From contig JAIUOP010000018.1 of the NCBI GenBank assembly GCA_020161815.1, forward strand, positions 1 through 57,539: DNA of 57,539 bases. The letters run 5' to 3'. The notes under the pieces were generated by a model, which saw only the letters and a program-made list of their open reading frames with translations, was not told the origin of the DNA and ran no database searches. Source of the DNA: Actinomycetota bacterium. GTDB lineage: Bacteria; Actinomycetota; Actinomycetes; Actinomycetales; Dermatophilaceae. Positions 1 to 8,485 of the stretch are shown piece after piece; the stretch's first letter is position 1; every line of letters starts with the position of its first letter. Made by a program: the position numbers and the translations under genes.

Positions 1-122
1 TCGGAGAACCGTCCACCGGCACGCCAGCCGGGAAGCTGTCGTGCCCAACACCAAGAACCCGTCACCACGCCCCCACAGCGACCACTCACCAGCGACTCAG
101 CCAGCCCAATGAAACGGTGAGG
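1..122. other. left edge, no gene called
   Basis: Two plus-strand frames stay open from the edge and stop near 110-119, but their peptides are Pro/Arg/Ser/Thr-rich and match no family I recognise. The minus strand gives only short fragments. I see no convincing gene, RNA or repeat here. Confidence 0.4.
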
Positions 123-464
123 CTAGAGGTAGAGGCCGGTCGGCTCCTCGCCCGTCACGCGGTGCGCGGCCACCGCATGGAGGTCGCGCTCGCGGAGCAG
201 GACGTAGTCCTTGCTCTGGATCTCGACCTCGGCGCGGTCCTCGGGGTCGAACAGCACGCGGTCGTCGACCTCGACCTGCCGCACACTGGGGCCGGTGGCG
301 ACGACGTGGGCCCACACGAGGCGCTTGCCGATGCTCGCGGTGGCCGGGATGAGGATGCCACCGCCGGACTTGCGCTCTCCCGGCTCACCGTCGAGCGAGA
401 CCAGGACACGGTCGTGGAGCATCTTGACCGGTAGGCGACTCTTCCCCTTGCGCGGGTCCGCCAC
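123..464 (-). CDS. GroES-like co-chaperonin family protein
   Basis: This 113-residue protein has the GroES-fold pattern. A core DRVLV segment lies near residue 18, a Gly-rich mobile-loop-like segment (GERKSGGGILIPATAS) near residues 28-44, then VVATGP and a final YVLLRERDLHAV strand. It differs from ordinary GroES in its basic N-terminal extension and C-terminal tail, and no groEL is adjacent, so it may be a GroES paralogue and not the main GroEL partner. It is the last gene of a minus-strand operon, 3 bp after the DUF3618 gene, which follows a peroxiredoxin gene. The setting suggests a stress or protein-quality role; that is inference. Family assignment is fairly secure, function is not. Confidence 0.8.
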   Translation of the reverse strand: MADPRKGKSRLPVKMLHDRVLVSLDGEPGERKSGGGILIPATASIGKRLVWAHVVATGPSVRQVEVDDRVLFDPEDRAEVEIQSKDYVLLRERDLHAVAAHRVTGEEPTGLYL

Positions 465-467
465 GGG

Positions 468-734
468 TCAGCCGCGGCGACGCTTGCGACGCCGCCCGCC
501 CCAGACGCGAAGCGCCACGACGACGGCGACGGCCGCAGCCACGGCGACGATCCGCTCGACCCGCAGGTCACCCTCGGGCGTGGTGGTCAGGTCGGCGAAC
601 TTCGCCTTCGCGGCCTCGGTGTTCTGACGGACCAGGGCCTGCGGCGTCAGGCGGCCGGCCAACTCGTCGACCGTGCCGGCGAGGGCGGCCCGACGCGCGG
701 CAACGTCGGCCTGGAGGGCGTCGATGGAGCTCAT
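468..734 (-). CDS. DUF3618 domain membrane-anchored protein
   Basis: An 88-residue protein. I chose the ATG at 734, giving MSSIDALQADV, over a longer reading because the extension is low-complexity and would run back into the peroxiredoxin gene. Residues 1-50 are an amphipathic helix with the pattern typical of DUF3618 (ARRAALAGTVDELAGRLTP). One transmembrane helix follows at about residues 62-78 (VAVAAAVAVVVAL), and the tail is very basic (GGRRRKRRRG), which suggests a cytoplasmic C-terminus. Family function is unknown. Spacing is 10 bp from the upstream bcp stop and 3 bp to the next gene, so the three genes are probably co-transcribed. Confidence 0.8.
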   Translation of the reverse strand: MSSIDALQADVAARRAALAGTVDELAGRLTPQALVRQNTEAAKAKFADLTTTPEGDLRVERIVAVAAAVAVVVALRVWGGRRRKRRRG

Positions 735-744
735 GGGTGGGTCC

Positions 745-1215
745 TCACTGCAGTCCGAGGTCGCGGCGGAGCTTGGCGACGTGTCCGGTCGCCTTGACGT
801 TGTACCACGCGTGCTCGATTGTGCCGGACTCATCGACGACGAAGGTGCTGCGGATGACCCCGGTCACCTTCTTGCCGTACATCATCTTCTCGCCGAAGGC
901 ACCCCACGCCTTCATGACCTCCCGGTCAGGGTCCGAGAGGAGGGTGATTTTCAGGCCGTCCCGCTCGCGGAACTTGGCGAGCTTCTCCGCCTTGTCCGGG
1001 CTGATGCCGACGACGGTGTAGCCGTGGGCCTGGAGGGAGTCGAGGGACTCGGTGAAGTCACACGCCTGCTTCGTGCACCCGGGTGTCATGGCAGCAGGGT
1101 AGAAGTAGACGATCACCTTCCTGCCCCGGAAGTCTCCTGAGGACACGGGCGTCCCCGCGTCATCGGTCAGCGTGAACTCCGGAGCCACTGCACCTGGCAC
1201 GAGTCGTTCGGTCAC
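745..1215 (-). CDS. bcp: thioredoxin-dependent peroxiredoxin (Bcp/PrxQ)
   Basis: A 156-residue cytoplasmic peroxidase that reduces hydrogen peroxide and organic peroxides using thioredoxin. The active-site segment is TPGCTKQACDF. Cys47 fits the peroxidatic cysteine and Cys52, five residues later, the resolving cysteine of the atypical 2-Cys PrxQ class. The upstream Pro-Gly and the conserved R in GVIRSTFVVDE also fit. Length is normal for the family. The start is GTG with GAGAGGTG just upstream. It is the first gene of the bcp-DUF3618-GroES operon and is divergent from the glycosyltransferase gene at 1318. Confidence 0.95.
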   Translation of the reverse strand: MTERLVPGAVAPEFTLTDDAGTPVSSGDFRGRKVIVYFYPAAMTPGCTKQACDFTESLDSLQAHGYTVVGISPDKAEKLAKFRERDGLKITLLSDPDREVMKAWGAFGEKMMYGKKVTGVIRSTFVVDESGTIEHAWYNVKATGHVAKLRRDLGLQ

Positions 1216-1305
1216 CGGTCACCTCTCGTCGGTCTCGGACTCCCAACCTACAACGGAGCGAGTGCTCCCAGTTCCGCGCGGCCTCGTGCGTGGCGTGCGT
1301 GCGCC

Positions 1306-1311
1306 TAGCAT
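1306..1311 (+). promoter_or_regulatory. -10 box (TAGCAT) for a leaderless start
   Basis: TAGCAT lies six nucleotides before the GTG at 1318, and no Shine-Dalgarno sequence is seen. This is the usual geometry of a leaderless actinobacterial transcript. Confidence 0.5.
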
Positions 1312-1317
1312 GGCGAT

Positions 1318-3000
1318 GTGCCGCTCCTCGTCGTCCCGGGACTGATGCCGGTGCATCGCCGTGAGGACGGTGCGCTGCATCTCGACGACAAGTTCATCTC
1401 GGGCATGAGCGAGTATGCCGCTCGGTTCCCCGGCGAGGTCGTGGCACTGACGAGCCAGGGCCCGGCGCCTGCGACGCCGGTGCCCAATATGCGCTATGTC
1501 AGTCCGGACGAGATCCCGTTCCACGTGCAGACCTCGGGCCTGGATCCGGACGCTCTCTCGGCGCTGTCGGCGGACGTCGCCCTCCTGCCACTGCTCCCCT
1601 GGTTCGCGCCGCATCTGGGGGGCGCCAGGCGCACGGTCTACGTTGCCGAGCACTCGGCACAGTCGCGATATGCCATGGAGGCCGTCGCGTCCACGGGGCG
1701 GATCGCCCGCGCACGCCTTCGACTGGGATTCCTCAGGTGGGGCCGCGCCATGCACCGACTGGCCGCCCGTGGAGACGGGCTGCAGTGCAACGGCTGGACC
1801 GCGTGGAACGCCTTCTCCGGGGCCCACCGGAGGGCGATGCGTTATTACGACAACCGGGTGACCTCCGAGGTGCTGACGCAGTCAGCCTCGCGGGAGGAGG
1901 CCGCCTCGAGCACCCTGCGGCTGGCCTTCAGCGGACGACTGCTGGCCATCAAGGGACCCGCTGACGCGGTTCGGGTCGCGGAGAGGGTGCGCGGCGAGGG
2001 CCACGACGTGAGCCTGACCATCTTCGGGGTCGGCCCGGAGGAGCAGGCGCTGCGCGCCCTGGCCGGCCCAGCCACGACCTTCGCCGGCAGCCTGGACTTC
2101 CGGACGGAGTGGGTGGATATGGTTCCTGACCTGATCGACGTGATGGTCCTGCCCCATCCACAGGGAGACCCATCCGGCACCTACCTGGAGTCGATGGGAG
2201 TCGGCGTTCCCGTCCTGGGCTACGCCAACTCGCACTGGCGCCACCTCGCCGAGGAGTCAGGAGGGGGGTGGGCCGCCCCCGTGGGAGATGTCGACAGCCT
2301 GGCGAGCGCGATCCGAGCGTTGGTCGACGACCGGTCATCGGTGGCACGTGCCCGCGCACAAGGCCTGGCGTTCATGCGGACGCACACGATGGAGGCTGAC
2401 TTCGACGCACGTGTCGACCACCTCGTCTGGTCATGCACTCCTGAGTCGCTCGCCGTCGACGATGGCCAGTGGGCCTGGATTCAGATCATGCTCGAGCCAT
2501 TCGCCCGTCGTGCCCGCTCCTTCCTCACGACACCAGTCCTCGACCGGCTGGATCGACCGGCGCCGGGAGGGCCCGACCGAGTGACGCAGTTGCTGCTGCG
2601 CGCCGAGCACCAGCGCACCCTTCGTGCGGGTGAGCCCCTTCCTGGCTTCGCGGGGGCGGGCTTCAAGGCCTTCTCGCAGGCCGATGAGGACGGCATCCTC
2701 TGGTATGTCTTCTCGCTCATCGGCGAGACGACGCGCCCAGTGTCCTTGGACCTTGACGGCGTGGACTACTGGATCTGGGATGCCCTCACAGCGATCCAAC
2801 CGCGTGTCGTCATCCTCGAGTACCAGGACATCCTCGGCCCGGACGACTCCCTCACCGTCCCGTATGCCGATGCCTTCAACGCCTACGACCACCCGACGAC
2901 CGATGGCTTGCCGAACTTCGCCGGCGCCTCGTTGCGCGCTTTCACCGAGCTGGGAGCACGGAAGGGTTACCGCCTGGTGGGCACCAATCGCTACGGCTAG
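1318..3000 (+). CDS. GT4 glycosyltransferase fused to a decayed FkbM-like domain
   Basis: Residues 1 to about 390 form a GT-B glycosyltransferase of the GT4 type. LRLAFSGRLLAIKGP opens the C-terminal Rossmann half, and the donor-binding region is DPSGTYLESMGVGVPVLGY. From about residue 425 the protein becomes a second family recognisable by FKAFSQADEDGILWY, then SLDLDGVDYWIWDAL, then LEYQDILGPD and GASLRAFTELG. In intact members about 60-70 residues with the SAM-binding core sit between the DEDGIL and DGVDYW segments. Here they are only about 20 residues apart. The reading ends at TAG 2998-3000, right after GTNRYG, where relatives continue. The GT half may still work; the second domain is probably dead. 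Confidence 0.7.
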   Translation: MPLLVVPGLMPVHRREDGALHLDDKFISGMSEYAARFPGEVVALTSQGPAPATPVPNMRYVSPDEIPFHVQTSGLDPDALSALSADVALLPLLPWFAPHLGGARRTVYVAEHSAQSRYAMEAVASTGRIARARLRLGFLRWGRAMHRLAARGDGLQCNGWTAWNAFSGAHRRAMRYYDNRVTSEVLTQSASREEAASSTLRLAFSGRLLAIKGPADAVRVAERVRGEGHDVSLTIFGVGPEEQALRALAGPATTFAGSLDFRTEWVDMVPDLIDVMVLPHPQGDPSGTYLESMGVGVPVLGYANSHWRHLAEESGGGWAAPVGDVDSLASAIRALVDDRSSVARARAQGLAFMRTHTMEADFDARVDHLVWSCTPESLAVDDGQWAWIQIMLEPFARRARSFLTTPVLDRLDRPAPGGPDRVTQLLLRAEHQRTLRAGEPLPGFAGAGFKAFSQADEDGILWYVFSLIGETTRPVSLDLDGVDYWIWDALTAIQPRVVILEYQDILGPDDSLTVPYADAFNAYDHPTTDGLPNFAGASLRAFTELGARKGYRLVGTNRYG

Positions 3001-3144
3001 AACGCCGTCTTCGTCCGGTCCGACCTCGGTGAAGAGGCCCTTCCGACCGTTTCGGTCGAGGAGTGCTTCACCCACCAGAAGGTGTTCGAAGGGATGCGCA
3101 CTCGCGGCGCCGTGAGTCGGGGCCTGCCCTGGCAGGCCGTCTGA
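3001..3144 (+). pseudogene. untranslated tail of the FkbM-like domain after an amber codon
   Basis: In the same frame as the gene at 1318, the codons after TAG 2998-3000 read NAVFVRSDLGEEALPTVSVE and continue to TGA 3142-3144. This is the expected C-terminus of the FkbM-like family (intact relatives read NRYG-x-NAFFVR). A single base change in the codon after Gly would explain the stop. Suppression of the amber codon is possible but unsupported. The deleted core upstream makes decay more likely. Confidence 0.7.
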
Positions 3145-3168
3145 CGAGGCACCCTTCGACGGGCTTGT

Positions 3169-4188
3169 TCAGTCCAGCGCGCCCGCCGACGCGTCGATGC
3201 TTCCGCTGAGTGACTCGAGCTCTCGTCGAAGGGTCGGGGTCTGCACTCCCACGATCTCGGCCAGCTGCGCGAATCGCCATCGCCAGTCCAGACGCCGCAG
3301 GGCCATCGCATGGTTGCGCTCTGCCTGGGCGGGCGACCAGGCGTTGGCGGCGTCCTCGAGGATCGCCAAGCCCGCGTGGAGGTCCTCGGGCGGGAGGTGC
3401 AGGGTCGCGCCCGGCCACAGCAGCTCGGCCGCGACGGCGCAGTCCGGTGGGACGCCGGCCACGACGGCGCCGCTCGCCAAGGCGTCGGTCCAGCGACCGG
3501 TGAGGTACTCGCGCGTCGGGTGCGTGTAGGGCGCAGGGCTGACCGCGTTGCTGAAGCTCAGAGTGAACTTCGTGTCAGCCATCGCGGCCATCAGGTGCCG
3601 TTGGTTGCCGTCGGCACTGGTGCCGAAGGGAACCCGGCCGCGCATGACCAGTCCTCGACCAGCGGCCTCCGCCGTCGTCCTGTCGTCCACCTCCCACGCA
3701 GCCGGCTGCCTCCCCACCCGTTGGACATCCACCGTGCGCTCATGTCGCGACGACCCGCGTCGGAGCACATCGGCGCCGAAGGGAAGGCACGTCACGGGGA
3801 CGCCCGTCGCCGCTCGCCACTCCTCGACCACCTCCGTGTCCGTGACGAAGAGATGGTCGAAATGGGTGCCTGCCACCCTGGGGATCCGATCGGTCCAGAA
3901 GCTGTCGATGACCCAACCCACGGTGACCGCGCTCGGGTGCAGGAGGCCACGCCAGTGCGCGACGTCGTACAGCCGCCCGGGGTCGGGGGCGATCAACACG
4001 GTGATGTCGGAGCCTCGGCGGCGGCGCAGCAGCGACACGGCCCGCGCCGAGCGACCGGTCGCCCACTGCACCGGGACCCTGACGAGCTCGGCCTCGAGGA
4101 CGTCTGCCAGCAACTCGGCCATGAGCGTGACCGTGTCCCAGCCCGTGGCGGGTGCGACATCGCTCGTGAGCACGCGCACCGTGGTCAC
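3169..4188 (-). CDS. putative GT-B glycosyltransferase
   Basis: A 339-residue soluble protein starting at GTG (VTTVRVLTSD). It looks like a GT-B transferase. A Rossmann-like start is followed by VGWVIDSFWTD and FDHLFVTDTEVVEEW, where aglycone or partner contacts often lie, then VTCLPFGAD. The C-terminal half has FTLSFSNAVSPAPYTHPTRE and an ASGAVVAGVP segment like the donor-binding turn of CgeB-type glycosyltransferases. It is convergent with the damaged GT at 1318 and divergent from the acyltransferase at 4287. Substrate is unknown. I am confident of a carbohydrate role from context and only moderately sure of the fold. Confidence 0.65.
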   Translation of the reverse strand: MTTVRVLTSDVAPATGWDTVTLMAELLADVLEAELVRVPVQWATGRSARAVSLLRRRRGSDITVLIAPDPGRLYDVAHWRGLLHPSAVTVGWVIDSFWTDRIPRVAGTHFDHLFVTDTEVVEEWRAATGVPVTCLPFGADVLRRGSSRHERTVDVQRVGRQPAAWEVDDRTTAEAAGRGLVMRGRVPFGTSADGNQRHLMAAMADTKFTLSFSNAVSPAPYTHPTREYLTGRWTDALASGAVVAGVPPDCAVAAELLWPGATLHLPPEDLHAGLAILEDAANAWSPAQAERNHAMALRRLDWRWRFAQLAEIVGVQTPTLRRELESLSGSIDASAGALD

Positions 4189-4273
4189 GATCTCGCCACC
4201 CGCGCGTCCTTGGTCACCACGGCGACAAGGGTACGGCCTGGCCCAGGAGCACGGTCGTGGTCGACCTCCGGCC

Positions 4274-4279
4274 TAGACT
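4274..4279 (+). promoter_or_regulatory. -10 box (TAGACT) for a leaderless start
   Basis: TAGACT followed by seven nucleotides and GTG 4287, with no Shine-Dalgarno sequence. It supports the GTG start over an upstream in-frame start at 4257. Confidence 0.5.
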
Positions 4280-4286
4280 GCACGGC

Positions 4287-5417
4287 GTGACGGTGGCGGT
4301 CGAGGGCGCGGCGGCGGCGCAGCGCCGGGGTGAGGCCGGTCGACTCAGGGCGTTCGATGGCCTCCGGGGGATCGCGAGCCTGGCCGTGGTGCTGACCCAC
4401 GTGCTGTTGGCCGCCCCGCCGGCCTCCGTCACCCCGTCGGAGCACTATCGCAACCCGCTGCGGATCCTCTGGGGGCTGGCCTCGGACGGCAGCTCCGCCG
4501 TCTGCGTGTTCTTCGTCCTGTCCGGCGTCGTCCTCACCCTCCCCTTCCTGCGACCCCGCAGCCTGCAGGACTGGGTTGCCTACTACCCGCGCCGTGTCGT
4601 CCGGTTGTACGTGCCCGTCTGGGCGAGCATCGTCCTGGCCATCGGGTGGTACCTCCTCGTCCCACCGCGGTCCGCGCCGTGGCTGACCGACTGGGTGCAG
4701 AGCCACGACCAGCCCATCCTCGTGCGACCGCTTGTGCGTGCCTTCCTGCTGCAGCGCACGACCTTCCTCAACTCCCCTCTGTGGTCCCTGACCTGGGAGG
4801 TGCTCTTCTCCCTCCTGCTGCCGCTGTATGTCGTGCTGGCACGACGGGGTCGGGCCATCCGTGCAGGGCTGCTTGCCGCCGCCGTCGTGGCGACGGGCAT
4901 CGGATCCGTGATCGGCTCCGGTGCTCTCACGATGCTCCCGCAGTTCCTCGTCGGCTCCCTCATCGCCGCGGAGGTCGCGACCCTTCGGCGCCGCTCCCCT
5001 TCGTGGCTGACGACCGCGGTCCTGGTGATAGGCGGACTGGTCCTGACCCAGGTCGCGGGCTACCTCGACTGGACGGGGACGTCGGCGCCCGGCTGGGCGT
5101 GGCCGTTGCGAACGCTGGGCTGCTTGCTGCTCGTGCTCGCCTTTCTCGTGGGCAAGGCTCCCCGGCACCTGGCCGACCATGTCGCACTGCAGTGGCTCGG
5201 TCGCATCTCGTTCAGCCTCTACCTCGTCCACGAACCGCTGGTGGTCAGTCTTCGACTCCTGGGTGGGCCCCACATGACGTACCTGCAACTGCTCGTCCTC
5301 GCCGTTCCTGCGAGCCTGCTCCTGGCGATGGTGTTCTACTGGGGAGTGGAGCAGAGAGCCCACGTCCTCTCCAGGTGGGTGGGCGCGATGACCGCCAGAC
5401 AGTGGACTGCCAGATGA
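4287..5417 (+). CDS. membrane acyltransferase 3 (OafA/YrhL type)
   Basis: A 376-residue polytopic membrane protein of the acyltransferase-3 family, which acylates (commonly O-acetylates) surface sugars. The N-terminal family signature is clear: RLRAFDGLRGIASLAVVLTH with the motif Arg and His, then SSAVCVFFVLSGVVLTLPFL. PLWSLTWEVLFSLLLPL follows mid-protein, and FSLYLVHEPLV marks the last third. About ten hydrophobic helices are visible. The start was chosen at GTG 4287 because a -10 box ends 7 nt upstream. Its TGA overlaps the ATG of the next gene (ATGA), so the two are translationally coupled. Confidence 0.9.
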   Translation: MTVAVEGAAAAQRRGEAGRLRAFDGLRGIASLAVVLTHVLLAAPPASVTPSEHYRNPLRILWGLASDGSSAVCVFFVLSGVVLTLPFLRPRSLQDWVAYYPRRVVRLYVPVWASIVLAIGWYLLVPPRSAPWLTDWVQSHDQPILVRPLVRAFLLQRTTFLNSPLWSLTWEVLFSLLLPLYVVLARRGRAIRAGLLAAAVVATGIGSVIGSGALTMLPQFLVGSLIAAEVATLRRRSPSWLTTAVLVIGGLVLTQVAGYLDWTGTSAPGWAWPLRTLGCLLLVLAFLVGKAPRHLADHVALQWLGRISFSLYLVHEPLVVSLRLLGGPHMTYLQLLVLAVPASLLLAMVFYWGVEQRAHVLSRWVGAMTARQWTAR

Positions 5418-7339
5418 CCTGGGCCATGTGGGTGCTGTGCCTGCTGCTGCTGGCGGTGCTTCCGGGCGCGTGGTTCTGGCACCGGCTCTTCCCTCAGGCG
5501 TCGGCGACCGTCTGTGTCGGACTCGGCTCTGGCGTGGGAGTGCTCGCCCTCACCTGGTCCTATCTGGTGGGACGAGCGCTGGGCACCCCGTGGGCGAGTG
5601 CTGTCCCCCTGGTCGTGGCCGCGGTCTCGGCCGTGGCCCACTGGCTGCGCGCCCGGGGACGGTCGGGGCGAGGCAACGCCGAGGCCGTGAACGGCATACG
5701 GAGGACGCCTGTCCTCGTCATCGTCGGGGCGGCCCTGCTCGCGGCGTGGCCCCTCGTCTACTTCAGCCAACGCATCTGGCCGGCCCTGCCCCTCACGGAC
5801 GCCGGCTTGCGTGCACCCTTCGTCGACGAGTCCTACCACGTGGCACTGATCGGTGAGCTCAGGCACCACTTCCCGGGGACCTTTCCGTATGTCGACGGAA
5901 CTCCGCTGGCGTACCACTGGCTCTCGCAGGCCTTCACCGCTGCCATGACGTGGCCGAGCGCTGTCGCTCCCGTGGAGGCCTACCGCTTCCTGCTCGCCCC
6001 GACGAGCGCCGTCCTGGCGCTCATGGGCCTCGTTGCCCTGGCCCTCACCAGGGGCACACGACCCTTGCCGCTGTTGCTGGCGTCCGCCGTGTTCGTCGCC
6101 GGCAGTCCACCGGACCTCCTGCCCGGATCCGACCTGGCCACTCCGGTGACGGGTTATGCCATGTCCTTGCCGATCATGACCCTGGCCCCCGGGCTCACCT
6201 TTGGGTACGTGCTCCTCATGCCCACGATGGCGCTGCTCTTCGGCGCCATCGGCCGCGACAGCGGTGTGGGCCGATACGGCCCGGTTCACTGGGTGACCCT
6301 GGGCGCGCTCCTGTTCTCGCTCGGTGGCGCCAAGGCGGTCCTCCTGCCCTTGATCACCGCGGGGCTGGGCTTCGCGCTGGTGATCACGCGCGCGTGGCGC
6401 ACCCTCGCCGGCCCGCTGGCCCTGACCCTGCTCGCCTTCGGCGCCTCGACCTCCTTCTTCTACGGTGGCAGTTCTCGCTCGTTGTCCCTTGCTCCCTTGG
6501 CCTATCCCAACTGGTTGGCCGAGAACAACCCGGGGATGAGTGCAGGTGCCGTCGCACTGTCCATCGTGTGCGGGGTGCTCCTCGTGGTGGGACCGCTCGC
6601 CCTCCCGTCACGGGATGCACCTGCGCACCTGCGCGCGGCAAGGCTCCTCACGCTGGGGGGCGCGATCGCAGGCATGGGAATTGTCCTCCTGGCCGGGCAT
6701 GCCGGGATGTCCCAGGACCAGTTCCTCATGGCGGGGCTCGCCCTGGGCGCGATCGGGCTGGCCTCGTCTGCCTCGTCGATGCAGCGTCCGGCGCGCCTGT
6801 GGTTGGTCACTGCTGCCGTCCTCTGCCTCATCGCCCCGGCCGTCGAGGCGAGTCGCGTCGCGCGGGGTGACGGGCCCCTGCCGCTCAGCAGCGGGTATGC
6901 CGTGGGGCCAGGCGCCGCAGAGGCGACGCAGTGGCTGCGTGAGCACACCTCTCCTGGGGAGGTCGTGGCCACCAATGTGCACTGTTTCGGTCCGGAACCG
7001 ACCACCGGGTGCGCACGGACGGCCTTCTGGCTGACCGCGCACGCAGAGCGCCGATTCCTGGTGGAGGGCTGGTCGTTCGTGCCGCCCGAGGTCGTGGGCC
7101 AGGAGTCGACACCGGAGACCAACGGCATTCATGGCCCCTTCTGGGACCCCGCACTGCTCGCGACGAACGACCGGCTCTTCACCAACCCGCAGGCCGACGA
7201 GCTCAGCCGCACCAAGAGCGAACACGGAGTCACGCACCTCATCGCAAGCCGCAGGTACCCCATGGACGAGACAGCACTGCGAGCCGTCGCCACCCCCGTT
7301 GCCGAGTTCGGCGACTACCTGATCCTCGCCGTTCCCTGA
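5414..7339 (+). CDS. large polytopic membrane protein, GT-C-like or polymerase candidate
   Basis: A 641-residue protein starting at ATG 5414, inside the stop of the acyltransferase gene. Roughly twelve or more hydrophobic helices span residues 1-490. An early exposed loop carries FVDESYHVALIGELRHHFPG and YVDGTPLAYHWLSQ, acidic and His residues placed as in GT-C or dolichol-phosphate-sugar dependent transferases. The last ~150 residues are soluble (AAEATQWLREHTSPGEVVATN). No Wzy or ligase signature is certain. In a locus without another recognisable polymerase it is the best candidate for a polymerase or a lipid-linked-sugar transferase (inference). Its 3' end overlaps the convergent gene by 25 bp. 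Confidence 0.6.
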   Translation: MTWAMWVLCLLLLAVLPGAWFWHRLFPQASATVCVGLGSGVGVLALTWSYLVGRALGTPWASAVPLVVAAVSAVAHWLRARGRSGRGNAEAVNGIRRTPVLVIVGAALLAAWPLVYFSQRIWPALPLTDAGLRAPFVDESYHVALIGELRHHFPGTFPYVDGTPLAYHWLSQAFTAAMTWPSAVAPVEAYRFLLAPTSAVLALMGLVALALTRGTRPLPLLLASAVFVAGSPPDLLPGSDLATPVTGYAMSLPIMTLAPGLTFGYVLLMPTMALLFGAIGRDSGVGRYGPVHWVTLGALLFSLGGAKAVLLPLITAGLGFALVITRAWRTLAGPLALTLLAFGASTSFFYGGSSRSLSLAPLAYPNWLAENNPGMSAGAVALSIVCGVLLVVGPLALPSRDAPAHLRAARLLTLGGAIAGMGIVLLAGHAGMSQDQFLMAGLALGAIGLASSASSMQRPARLWLVTAAVLCLIAPAVEASRVARGDGPLPLSSGYAVGPGAAEATQWLREHTSPGEVVATNVHCFGPEPTTGCARTAFWLTAHAERRFLVEGWSFVPPEVVGQESTPETNGIHGPFWDPALLATNDRLFTNPQADELSRTKSEHGVTHLIASRRYPMDETALRAVATPVAEFGDYLILAVP

Positions 7340-8424
7340 GCGAGCCGGCGCCAGCGCGGCCGCCCCTCACCGCCGGACTTCAGCCGCAACGCCGGCCGCT
7401 CCACCGCCACCCAGGACGCCCACGCCAGGCCGGTCGTCACCACCGACACCAGCACGAACGTGCCGACGAACCCCAGCCGGACGTTCAGCCCTGACGCGGA
7501 CACCAGTTGCTGGATCGGGTAGGCGTAGATGTACACGCCGTAGGAGATGTCGTTGCGGACCCCCACCCGCACCGGGAGGCGGGCCCCGAGGTAGAGCAGC
7601 AGGTAGCACAGGGGAACGGGGGCCACGGTGTTGAAGAGCCGGTCGTCCAGCCTCAGGAAGAGCAACACGAGGACGACGGCGCTGCCCAGGGCGAGGAGGC
7701 GATGCAGAGGGAGCCGGTCACGCCAGGCCCAGGCGCACATCCCGGCCAGGAAGAAGCCACCGAGCTGGAGGGTCTGGAGGACGAGCGCTTCGGTGACGCC
7801 GGCCGGACCGCTGGCCACGGCATACGCCGCAACCACCATCACCGTCAGGCACGGGAGCCACCACCGCGAGGTCCGACGCAGCAGCGCGAAGGACAACAGC
7901 GCCCCCGAGACGAGGTAGGCGCTGAACTCGTAGAACAGCGTCCACAGCGAGCCGTTCCAGACGTTGGGCAGCGGAGTGGCCACCAAGGTGCCATCGATCC
8001 CGAAGACCCACATGCGCAGCATCGCGTTGCGGGCGACATAGCCCAGGGCCGACGCCGCCGAGAACCACGCCCCGCGCTCGACGAACGCGGCCAGCGGGGC
8101 GAACACGAAGGCGGTGACGAGCAGGTTGACCCAGAACGCGGGAAGGATGCGCAGGCAGCGGGCCCTGAGGTAGGCCCACGCAGAGCTGCGCATGCGCGAG
8201 CCCATGATGAGGAATCCGGACAGCGCAAAGAAGCCGTCCACTGCCATCGGCCCGAAGAAGATCGTGGCATGGCTCCCGAATCCCCCCGTCCACCACGTGT
8301 GCCCGAAGAGGACCATCCACGCCAGGACGAGACGGAGGAAGTTCAGGGCATTGTCGCGCGTGTCGAGGAGTCCGCCGAGGCGATCGGCACGGAGGGGGGC
8401 GTGAACTGAAGGGCCGGACCGCAC
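7315..8424 (-). CDS. membrane acyltransferase 3 (OafA/YrhL type)
   Basis: A second acyltransferase-3 protein, 369 residues, with about ten membrane helices. Visible motifs are NALNFLRLVLAWMVLFGHTW near the start, GPMAVDGFFALSGFLIMGS, and NGSLWTLFYEFSAYL. Near the end is ISYGVYIYAYPIQQL, the usual last catalytic-side motif. A longer reading exists upstream, but the start at GTG 8424 fits a leaderless mRNA: TAGGCT on the minus strand ends 7 nt before it. It is convergent with the gene at 5414 and divergent from the hexapeptide acyltransferase at 8486. It probably decorates the same polysaccharide. Confidence 0.85.
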   Translation of the reverse strand: MRSGPSVHAPLRADRLGGLLDTRDNALNFLRLVLAWMVLFGHTWWTGGFGSHATIFFGPMAVDGFFALSGFLIMGSRMRSSAWAYLRARCLRILPAFWVNLLVTAFVFAPLAAFVERGAWFSAASALGYVARNAMLRMWVFGIDGTLVATPLPNVWNGSLWTLFYEFSAYLVSGALLSFALLRRTSRWWLPCLTVMVVAAYAVASGPAGVTEALVLQTLQLGGFFLAGMCAWAWRDRLPLHRLLALGSAVVLVLLFLRLDDRLFNTVAPVPLCYLLLYLGARLPVRVGVRNDISYGVYIYAYPIQQLVSASGLNVRLGFVGTFVLVSVVTTGLAWASWVAVERPALRLKSGGEGRPRWRRLAQGTARIR

Positions 8425-8431
8425 ACGCCGA

Positions 8432-8441
8432 AGCCTAGACT
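8432..8441. promoter_or_regulatory. overlapping divergent -10 boxes
   Basis: AGCCTAGACT reads TAGACT on the plus strand (8436-8441) and TAGGCT on the minus strand (8432-8437). The minus box sits 7 nt before GTG 8424. The plus box gives a leader of about 40 nt for ATG 8486, which has GAGAAAGG as its ribosome site. Confidence 0.4.
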
Positions 8442-8485
8442 TGGCCCACACCTGGTGCTCGTGATCCAAGAGAAAGGTCGACACC

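Noticed and set aside
1..122. Open plus-strand frames at the left edge
   Set aside because: Short, Pro/Ser-rich and without a family match; they may be the end of a neighbouring gene, but I cannot support a call.
4185..5363. 392-residue minus-strand reading opposite the acyltransferase
   Set aside because: Low-complexity Glu/Arg/Asp/Gln product in the antisense frame typical of GC-rich genes; the plus-strand protein has clear domains.
7315..7339. 25-bp tail-to-tail gene overlap
   Set aside because: Convergent overlaps of this size are common in compact genomes and both stop codons look genuine.
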